11,851 nucleotides of DNA from Verrucomicrobia subdivision 3 bacterium UBA7542 (GTDB taxonomy: Bacteria > Verrucomicrobiota > Verrucomicrobiia > Limisphaerales > UBA11358): NCBI GenBank assembly GCA_002479245.1, contig DLMG01000011.1, positions 1 to 11,851 of the forward strand, read 5' to 3'. Shown in pieces: positions 6,898 through 11,851 of the stretch. The position numbers and the translations under genes are program-made. The notes beneath the pieces were generated by a model. It saw only the letters and a list, made by a program, of their open reading frames with translations. It did not search any database and had not been told where the DNA came from. Position 1 is the stretch's first letter, and every line of letters begins with the position of its first letter.

Positions 6898-6982
6898 GCC
6901 CGCCATTCCCGCCCGAAAAAATCCCGGTCAATCGCTACCGGCTCAATGCAGCGCAGTTCACCTGCGCGGGAAGAGGAAATCT

Positions 6983-7019
6983 TACGGGACTTGCCGGCCA
7001 ACGGTCCGTTGTTCCCGTA
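6983..7019 (-). terminator. possible hairpin terminator after the RCC1 gene
   Basis: Just past the RCC1 stop codon (reading the - strand), 'tacggga' (6983-6989) pairs with 'tcccgta' (7013-7019), and a smaller AACGG-t-CCGTT hairpin lies inside. There is no good run of T after it on the - strand, so an intrinsic terminator is uncertain. Confidence 0.3.
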
Positions 7020-7025
7020 GCCGAT

Positions 7026-8444
7026 TTAACGTGATCGCAGGATGTAAAATTGCTGTCCGCAGGTGGTGACCGAGTTGGTCAGGGTGATAGAGTAATTGTC
7101 CGCTCCGCGCGTGGCGATGGAATTGGTCTGAAGCGGGGTCCACTGGCTTAAGGGCAGGGTGAGATTCGTGCTGCCCAGTAAACAGAAGTTCCCGCCGAAT
7201 TCACAGGTGGCGTTGAACTGCAGGTCGGTTGGGGATGCGAGCGCGCAGCCCAGCACCGGCTGCGGCGCGGGGAATATTTGCTCTGGATACGGGAACTCAT
7301 AATCAATAAAACCATCGCCAAGTTGTCCTACATAATTGCCACCCATTGCCCATAGGCTGCCGTCGGATTTGAGAAAAAGGCTGTGATCCCAACCTGCTGC
7401 AATGGCCGTGACGCCACTGGTCACGATTTGTTCCGGAAGGTTAGTACCATTGCTGGGTGTGCCGTTGCCAAGCTGACCGTAGCTGTTATAACCCATTCCC
7501 CATAAACTGCCGTCGGATTTCAGAAACAAGCTGTGGTATCCGCCTGCTGCAATGGCCGTGACGCCACCAGCCACAATCTGTTCCGGTTGGTTGGTGCAAT
7601 TGCTGCCTGTGCCGTCGCCAAGTTCACCCCAAGAGTTGTCACCCATCGCCCACAGGCTACCGTCGGATTTGAGAAACAGGCTGTGTTCGCCGCCTGCGGC
7701 AATTGCGGTGACGCCGCTGGCGACGATTTGTTCGGGCTGGTTGGTGTAGTTGTATTCTGGAGTGCTATATACTGGATCGATGGGGTCGCCAATTGTTCCG
7801 TCGCCAAGTTGGCCGTGGCCGCTCCAACCCATCGCCCACAGGCTACCGTCGGATTTGAGGAACAGGCTGTGATATTGGCCAGCCGAAATCGCCGTGACGC
7901 CGCTCGCTATGATTTGTTCGGGCTGGTCGGTGCCACCGCTATCTGTGCCGTCGCCAAGTTGGCCATATCCATTGTAACCCATCGCCCAAAGGCTGCCGTC
8001 GGATTTGAGAAAGAGGCTGTGATCACCACCTGCCGAAATCGCCGTGACGCCGCTGGCCACGATCTGTTCCGGCTGGCTGGAATACAGGTTGTATGTACCG
8101 TCGCCCAGTTGGCCCATGGCACTGAGTCCCATCGCCCAAAGACTGCCGTCGGATTTGAGGAACAGACTATGATAACCGCCGACCGCAACGGCCGTAACAT
8201 TGCTGGCCAAGATTTGTTCCGGCTGGTTGTCGCTATTGAATGATGTGCCGTCTCCAAGTTGGCCGAGACTATTTAGCCCCATCGCCCACAGGCTGCCGTC
8301 GGATTTAAGAAACAGGCTGTGATCAGCACACCCTCCCGGCGCAATATTGGTCACCGTCAGCGCGGCCTGACCCGTCAAGGCGTGCAGGAGCAGCGCAACC
8401 AAACTGAGTTTAAGGATGGATTTCACATTTGCCGTGTTGGCCAT
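7026..8444 (-). CDS. secreted RCC1-repeat seven-bladed propeller protein
   Basis: I chose ATG 8444-8442 (472 residues) because a signal peptide starts there: 'MANTANVKSILKL', a hydrophobic core 'LSLVALLLHAL', then a likely cleavage after 'TGQA'. The frame is open 27 codons further upstream, but that part is not signal-like. Seven copies of 'HSLFLKSDGSLWAMG...GQLGDGT...PEQI.ASGVTAIAAG' follow, the RCC1/BLIP-II-type repeat, and seven fits one closed beta-propeller. The tail 'CLLGSTNLTLPLSQWTPLQT' and 'NYSITLTNSVTTCGQQFYIL' is a C-terminal module I associate with exported proteins of Verrucomicrobiota. The protein is exported (periplasm, surface or medium); its ligand is unknown. Repeats are about 150 bp each and very alike in DNA; one carries 12 extra residues ('DPIDPVYSTPEYNY' region). 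The gene stands alone between 29-bp inverted repeats. Confidence 0.9.
   Translation of the reverse strand: MANTANVKSILKLSLVALLLHALTGQAALTVTNIAPGGCADHSLFLKSDGSLWAMGLNSLGQLGDGTSFNSDNQPEQILASNVTAVAVGGYHSLFLKSDGSLWAMGLSAMGQLGDGTYNLYSSQPEQIVASGVTAISAGGDHSLFLKSDGSLWAMGYNGYGQLGDGTDSGGTDQPEQIIASGVTAISAGQYHSLFLKSDGSLWAMGWSGHGQLGDGTIGDPIDPVYSTPEYNYTNQPEQIVASGVTAIAAGGEHSLFLKSDGSLWAMGDNSWGELGDGTGSNCTNQPEQIVAGGVTAIAAGGYHSLFLKSDGSLWGMGYNSYGQLGNGTPSNGTNLPEQIVTSGVTAIAAGWDHSLFLKSDGSLWAMGGNYVGQLGDGFIDYEFPYPEQIFPAPQPVLGCALASPTDLQFNATCEFGGNFCLLGSTNLTLPLSQWTPLQTNSIATRGADNYSITLTNSVTTCGQQFYILRSR
7310..8340 (-). repeat. seven tandem RCC1 coding repeats, 150-bp period
   Basis: The block 'cgtcggattt' (SDG of the repeat) recurs at 7361, 7511, 7661, 7847, 7997, 8147 and 8297. 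Spacings are 150, 150, 186, 150, 150 and 150 bp. The 36-bp excess is a 12-codon insertion in one inter-blade loop. Near-identity of the DNA around each 'SLFLKSDGSLWAMG' suggests recent duplication or gene conversion. Confidence 0.95.
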
Positions 8445-8584
8445 AGCGTTGAATTGACTGTCGCTGGCCGCTTTTGCGATTATCTCTGCCCGCGCTCGGA
8501 TTTGCAAACCGTTTCGCAACCCCAAACCCGATTTTCAGCGCCTCCACCACGTTCCGCGCCGTTTTTCGCCCCCCAGACGAGCCG

Positions 8585-8613
8585 GAAAGGGTCAGTCCTA
8601 GAAAAATGACATT
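8585..8613. repeat. 29-bp inverted repeat, right flank of the RCC1 gene
   Basis: This stretch contains 'gaaagggtcagtcctagaa' and is the inverse complement of 6869-6897 with two mismatches. It lies 140 bp upstream of the RCC1 start and 26 bp downstream of the toxin gene's stop. Confidence 0.8.
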
Positions 8614-8638
8614 TTGGGTTTGACGACGGGCCAGTGTT

Positions 8639-9040
8639 TTAATCCCAAGGGTTGAACGTTTTGGCGTGGCGAAAATCTTTTCCGTTGCGCGTGGCGACAA
8701 TCAGATCGTTCCGCACCGCCATGGCGTCAATCAAACTGTCCCATAACGCTTGCGGCTGGCGTTTGACTTGATTGGAATGTTTCAGCCGTCCCCAAGTCCG
8801 CGAAGTTTCAGCGTCCCACACCATCACCAGCTCCCCAAAATTCCGCAGAAAATCGTCCAGCCGGGAATTGATTTGAACTTTGCGGGCCTCGCTGGGGTCG
8901 GCTTCCGCGCCTTCCTGGATTTCCGCAATCACCGGCGAGGGCACAAGCCAGCCCCCTCGTTCCAGAAAGGCGACCACGTTCGCATCCGGGCCTGGCTTCC
9001 ACCATTCGGACAGGACGTTGTTGTCCAGAAGGTATTTCAT
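8639..9040 (-). CDS. vapC: PIN-domain toxin, VapC-like ribonuclease
   Basis: This 133-residue protein has the size and signature of VapC toxins, Mg2+-dependent endoribonucleases that cut tRNA or rRNA when freed from their antitoxin. Acidic residues expected at the active site are visible: Asp6 in 'YLLDNNVLSE', Glu40 in 'SPVIAEIQEG', Asp101 in 'ALWDSLIDAMA', and Asp122 in the closing 'VATRNGKDF', followed by the usual 'FNPW' ending. Its ATG (9040-9038) overlaps the antitoxin stop by four bases (ATGA), indicating translational coupling. I see no truncation, so the toxin looks intact. Confidence 0.9.
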   Translation of the reverse strand: MKYLLDNNVLSEWWKPGPDANVVAFLERGGWLVPSPVIAEIQEGAEADPSEARKVQINSRLDDFLRNFGELVMVWDAETSRTWGRLKHSNQVKRQPQALWDSLIDAMAVRNDLIVATRNGKDFRHAKTFNPWD

Positions 9041-9231
9041 TTGCGCGGCAGGAATGTCACCGGCCCGATGGCGCGTAGAGCCGCCGCCGCCTTCTTCCAG
9101 TCAATGGCTTGAACACGTTGCAGCTTGTAACGCGGTTCGCCATGCTCCGTCAAAATGACCTCTTCGCCCTTGTCCGCCGCGCGGACAACCCGCGAAGTAT
9201 CCCGCCGTAACTCCGTCAATGTTGCTTCCAT
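9037..9231 (-). CDS. vapB: Phd/YefM-type antitoxin, partner of the PIN toxin
   Basis: I chose ATG 9231-9229 (64 residues), giving 'MEATLTELRRDTSRVVRAAD'. This matches the start of Phd/YefM-type antitoxins, where the N-terminal fold binds DNA. A GTG at 9255 is also in frame. The middle 'GEEVILTEHGEPRYKLQ' is the conserved strand region of that family. The tail, with 'IDWKKAAAALRAI', is probably the flexible toxin-binding segment. It is likely autoregulated, as in other type II toxin-antitoxin operons. A promoter-like sequence lies directly upstream and would place transcription start at or next to this ATG. The symbol reflects pairing with a VapC toxin; the antitoxin fold itself is Phd-like. 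Confidence 0.85.
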   Translation of the reverse strand: MEATLTELRRDTSRVVRAADKGEEVILTEHGEPRYKLQRVQAIDWKKAAAALRAIGPVTFLPRK

Positions 9232-9237
9232 GAAGCT

Positions 9238-9265
9238 AAAATACACACTTTTCACACTCGCACAA
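9238..9265 (-). promoter_or_regulatory. candidate promoter of the toxin-antitoxin operon
   Basis: On the - strand, TTGTGC (9265-9260) and TATTTT (9243-9238) are separated by 16 bp, and the antitoxin ATG follows six bases after the second box. The spacer contains a direct repeat 'gtgtgaaaagtgtg', a possible operator. If this is used, the mRNA would be leaderless or nearly so. Confidence 0.4.
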
Positions 9266-9414
9266 GCTTTATGCGGACACTTGTTCTGATGGGCGACTGG
9301 ACGGGATTTTTGGGCAACTCGCCGGACGACTCTCCGACCCCGGTTTTTTAGGCGGAAAACGGACGTTCGGAGTCCAATAAAAAATTTCCTGTGGCTGATT
9401 CAAATAGTTTACGA

Positions 9415-9571
9415 CCTCCCTCAACCCGGCCTTCTCCCCAAGGAGAAGGAGAATCGTTCGCCGTCTCCATGAAAATTCGCGCGACTGGATTTGCCGGACG
9501 CTCATTCGCACAACCAAAACCGGCCAATTGCCATTTCCTCTCCCCGGGGAGAGGATAAAAGGTGAGGGCGG
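9415..9571. repeat. MITE-like dispersed repeat, copy 2 (uninterrupted)
   Basis: Ends are imperfect inverted repeats: 'ccctcaacccggcc' with 'ttctcccc' on the left (9418-9439) and 'ggggagagga' with 'ggtgaggg' on the right (9546-9568). Internal short palindromes are 'ctccccaaggagaaggag' and 'cctctccccggggagagg'. It aligns with 282-500 except for the 65-bp insert there. It carries no protein gene and lies just downstream of tsaD. The remaining gap 9256-9414 shows nothing I can name. Confidence 0.8.
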
Positions 9572-9619
9572 GCGTATAACACAAATCTCATTCACCCCGG
9601 TCGTCCACTCAAAATGATT

Positions 9620-10726
9620 TCAGGAAACCGCGTTCCCGTCCGCCAGCACCCAGTCGGGTTTGATTTCCTCGTCAAGCGATGTTGGTGCGAAGTTGGCCAG
9701 AAGTTTTCGCTCGGCCAGAATGCCAATCATCGCCGCGTTGTCCGTGCAAAGACTTTTTTCCGCAAGTTGCAGTTCGAAACCTTCGCGCTCGCACGCGCGC
9801 GCGAGTTCGCGACGCAAGGCGCGATTGCAGGTGACGCCGCCGGAGGCGGTCACACAACGGACATGGTTTCGATTCGCGGCGCGGATGGTTTTCTTCACGA
9901 GCACTTCAACTATGGCCGCCTGGATGCTGGCGCACAAATCACGCAAACGTTGCGCATCATCCGGCAAGGCTGGATTATCTCGCAGAAAATAGCGCACGGA
10001 CGTTTTCAAGCCGCTGAAACTGAAGTCGTCGCTTGCGTCATGAAGCAACGGTCGCGGGAAATCATATGCCTTGGGGTTCCCCTGCTCTGCCAGCCGGTCA
10101 ATTTCCGGTCCGGCGGGATACGGCAATCCCATGAGCTTGCCGGTTTTGTCGAAACATTCGCCCGCCGCGTCGTCCACCGTCGAGCCGAGCACGCGATGTT
10201 TCAATTCGGATTCCACTCGCACGAGCATCGTGTGCCCGCCACTGACGATGAGCGAAACGTTCGGCTGAAAGGAGCCGAAATCGGCGAAGCCAAGCGTGCT
10301 GCCAGCATCTTGCTGGCAGACTAAATTGTTCTGCCGGCAGGATGCCGGCAGCACATTGGAAGTGGAAATCCACGGCGAATACAAATGCGCTTCGTGATGG
10401 TTGATGCCCATGAATGGTTTGCGCAAGGCAAACGCGATGGCTTGCGCGGCCTTGAATCCAATGAGCAAGGCCATCGGCAAACCCGGCCCTTGCGTGGCAG
10501 CAACAGCGTCGAGTTGTCCCGGTTGCACTCCCGCTTCGTGCAGCGCGATTTGCACAACGGGAATCAAATTCCGCAGATGTTCCCGTGCGGCAAGTTCCGG
10601 CACGACGCCGCCGTATTCAGCGTGCAACTTGATTTGCGAGGAGACGGCGCTGGACAAAACCCTGCCGTCGCGCACGACGGCGGCGCTGGTTTCATCACAG
10701 GAACTTTCAAGAGCCAGCAAGGTCAT
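9620..10726 (-). CDS. tsaD: tRNA N6-adenosine threonylcarbamoyltransferase, with an in-frame palindromic insertion
   Basis: TsaD transfers the threonylcarbamoyl group onto A37 of ANN-decoding tRNAs (t6A) in the cytoplasm, with TsaB/TsaE partners not in this window. Visible Kae1/TsaD landmarks are 'LALESSCDETSAAVV' at the start, the metal-binding pair His110 and His114 in 'GINHHEAHLYS', 'LIVSGGHT' (159-166), 'DDAAGECFDKTGKLMGLPYP' (185-204), 'FSFSGLKTSVRYFL' (235-248), 'TASGGVTCN' (293-301) and Asp329 in 'CTDNAAMIG'. ATG 10726 fits the family start. At 368 residues it is about 20-30 longer than usual. The excess sits at about 125-145 ('VLPASCRQNNLVCQQDAG'), where a palindromic DNA element is read in frame, between the metal-binding helix and the SGGHT strand. 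Because tsaD is usually essential, the enzyme probably tolerates the insert. Confidence 0.95.
   Translation of the reverse strand: MTLLALESSCDETSAAVVRDGRVLSSAVSSQIKLHAEYGGVVPELAAREHLRNLIPVVQIALHEAGVQPGQLDAVAATQGPGLPMALLIGFKAAQAIAFALRKPFMGINHHEAHLYSPWISTSNVLPASCRQNNLVCQQDAGSTLGFADFGSFQPNVSLIVSGGHTMLVRVESELKHRVLGSTVDDAAGECFDKTGKLMGLPYPAGPEIDRLAEQGNPKAYDFPRPLLHDASDDFSFSGLKTSVRYFLRDNPALPDDAQRLRDLCASIQAAIVEVLVKKTIRAANRNHVRCVTASGGVTCNRALRRELARACEREGFELQLAEKSLCTDNAAMIGILAERKLLANFAPTSLDEEIKPDWVLADGNAVS
10296..10354. repeat. 59-bp two-hairpin palindromic element inside tsaD
   Basis: The arms 10296-10319 and 10331-10354 (24 bp each) are inverse complements at 21 of 24 positions, with an 11-bp AT-rich centre (actaaattgtt). 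Each arm is itself a hairpin with a three-base loop (CTGCCAGCA-tct-TGCTGGCAG and CTGCCGGCA-gga-TGCCGGCAG). In the tsaD frame it encodes 'VLPASCRQNNLVCQQDAG'. One other - strand frame contains a TAG in the centre. Confidence 0.93.
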
Positions 10727-10794
10727 GGAAAGTTAGAAGGTTTTTCAACGTTTCCGGCAGGTTCATCCCCGGGGCAAAGTATCGATGACCAAGC

Positions 10795-10897
10795 CCTAAA
10801 CCATAATGACTAAAAAATTTCCAAATGACCCAATGACCAACACGCCAGCCAGGCTGCTTATTCGAGCTTGGGGCTTCTTTCGTCATTATGGTTTAGG
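10795..10897. repeat. long-range inverted repeat with ATGAC-rich surroundings
   Basis: 'cctaaaccataatgac' (10795-10810) and its perfect inverse complement (10882-10897) flank 71 bp. The area is also studded with 'aatgac', 'atgacc' and 'gtcatt' words (10803-10943), reading as a degenerate short repeat in both orientations. It fills the 226-bp gap between the protease stop and the tsaD start on the - strand. It could form a large hairpin in RNA; no protein is encoded. Confidence 0.75.
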
Positions 10898-10952
10898 AAT
10901 TAGTCATTCCGCAACGCGGCATGGTTTCGTCATTCGTCATTCCACGGCAAAC

Positions 10953-11851
10953 TTATTTGGCCGCCACTTTTGCCGCTCCATCCGCGCGTCCGCTATAAAG
11001 CATGATGCCCTTGAGCAAATCCCGGGCGCGTTCGAGTTGGATGTCATGGACGTTTTCGATGCTGACGCGATTGGTGGCATTAAGCGATTCCAGACCGCCC
11101 AGCGTGCGTTTCAGCACCAAAGCCGCCTCCTGTTCCTCGGTCATGGGCACTTCGATGTCCGGCGTGATGCCATGCTGGTGAATGACCTTGTGACTGGGCG
11201 TGTAATATTTGGCGGTTGTGAGTTTCAGCGCCGAGCCGTCATCGAGCAGAAAAATGCTCTGCACCGAGCCTTTGCCGAAGGTTTTCTCGCCGAGAATGAC
11301 CGCGCGGTGCAAATCCTGCAAACAGCCGGTGACAATTTCCGCCGCGCTCGCGCTGCCGAGATTGACCAGCACGACCATCGGCATTGGGGAACCATCCTGG
11401 TTGGCAAATTCATCGCCGCTGCCGGCGGCGCGGCGGACGGAATTCTGGCCCGGATCGCGTCCTTCGGTGGTGACGACCAACTGGCCGCGGGGCAGAAATT
11501 TTCCGCAAACCTCCACCGCCTCATCCAGCAAGCCACCGGGATTCCAGCGCAAATCAATAATCAATGCCTTCATCCCCTCCGCCTTCAGTTTGTTCAAGGC
11601 GGCTTCGAGTTCTTCGCCGGCCTTGTCGCCGAATTCCGTGATGCGGACGTAGCCGATTTTGTCGTCGCCGAGCGGGAACTCCTTTTTGCCGTTGATGTCC
11701 TTGACCATGTCCATCTTGATGATGGCGCGCGTGAGCGTGAAATCCTTCACCAGGCCCGACGACGGACGCTGAATGGTCACCGTCACCTTCGTGTCCGGCT
11801 CGCCCCGAAGCATTTTCACCGCGTCCGGCAACGACATTTTCTCAGCGCTCT
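10953..11851 (-). CDS. S41-family carboxy-terminal processing protease (CtpA/Prc-like), 3' part
   Basis: The gene runs off the right edge; 299 codons remain, ending at TAA 10955-10953. A Met codon at 11837 is internal, because it lies within the PDZ domain ('MSLPDAVKMLRGEPDTKVTV'). The tail-specific protease core follows: 'IGYVRITEFGDKAGEEL', 'ALIIDLRWNPGGLLDEAV', then the catalytic serine in 'NLGSASAAEIV' and the catalytic lysine 25 residues later in 'GEKTFGKGSVQ'. The following 'LKLTTAKYYTPSHKVIHQHGITPDIEVP' is also typical. Members cleave proteins near their C-termini, usually in the periplasm. The signal peptide expected at the N-terminus is outside the window. All visible catalytic residues are present. 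Confidence 0.93.
   Translation of the reverse strand, partial: SAEKMSLPDAVKMLRGEPDTKVTVTIQRPSSGLVKDFTLTRAIIKMDMVKDINGKKEFPLGDDKIGYVRITEFGDKAGEELEAALNKLKAEGMKALIIDLRWNPGGLLDEAVEVCGKFLPRGQLVVTTEGRDPGQNSVRRAAGSGDEFANQDGSPMPMVVLVNLGSASAAEIVTGCLQDLHRAVILGEKTFGKGSVQSIFLLDDGSALKLTTAKYYTPSHKVIHQHGITPDIEVPMTEEQEAALVLKRTLGGLESLNATNRVSIENVHDIQLERARDLLKGIMLYSGRADGAAKVAAK

Noticed and set aside
8526..8584. Upstream extension of the RCC1 protein start
   Set aside because: The frame opens further upstream to 8525, but a clear signal peptide begins at ATG 8444, and the extra residues would bury it.
1..11851. tRNA or rRNA genes
   Set aside because: I saw no cloverleaf with an intact T-loop (GTTCGAATC-type) or rRNA core sequence on either strand, though a covariance search was not possible here.

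Overview
The window looks like a chromosomal segment of a moderately GC-rich, repeat-laden environmental bacterium. I place it tentatively in the Verrucomicrobiota (Limisphaerales/Pedosphaera-like). The grounds are the secreted RCC1-propeller protein with its characteristic 'LLGSTNLT...QFYILR' tail, the mix of housekeeping genes, and abundant small palindromic repeats. This placement is inference; no rRNA or marker tree is available here.

Layout. On the + strand: the 3' end of an alpha-glucan phosphorylase (1-168), a repeat-filled gap, a complete class I aspartate-type aminotransferase (567-1742), a small unknown protein (about 1908-2216), and a membrane-anchored unknown protein broken by one in-frame TGA (2281-3015). 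From 3016 onward everything is on the - strand. In genomic order these are a YkgJ-type cysteine-cluster protein, a long HrpB-type DEAH/RHA helicase, a secreted seven-bladed RCC1 protein bracketed by 29-bp inverted repeats, a vapBC-like toxin-antitoxin pair, tsaD (tRNA t6A synthesis), and the 3' part of an S41 carboxy-terminal processing protease that runs off the right edge. The genes form no single pathway. They are housekeeping and accessory genes separated by repeats.

The most notable signal is a superfamily of small two-hairpin palindromic elements (about 59-78 bp). Each has terminal inverted arms, every arm usually contains its own short-loop hairpin, and an AT-richer centre separates them. 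Copies lie between genes (180-257, 307-371, 1763-1834, 3525-3599, 6641-6712). Three further sites are inside conserved protein genes, in frame: four tandem 84-bp units in hrpB (4941-5276), a 72-bp perfect palindrome in hrpB (5978-6049), and a 59-bp palindrome in tsaD (10296-10354). Subtracting these inserts brings both proteins back to about the usual family length. This resembles the Rickettsia palindromic elements, which also insert in frame into protein genes, but the sequences and probable host differ.

A second, larger MITE-like repeat is present twice (282-500 and 9415-9571). One copy is itself split by a 65-bp two-hairpin insertion.
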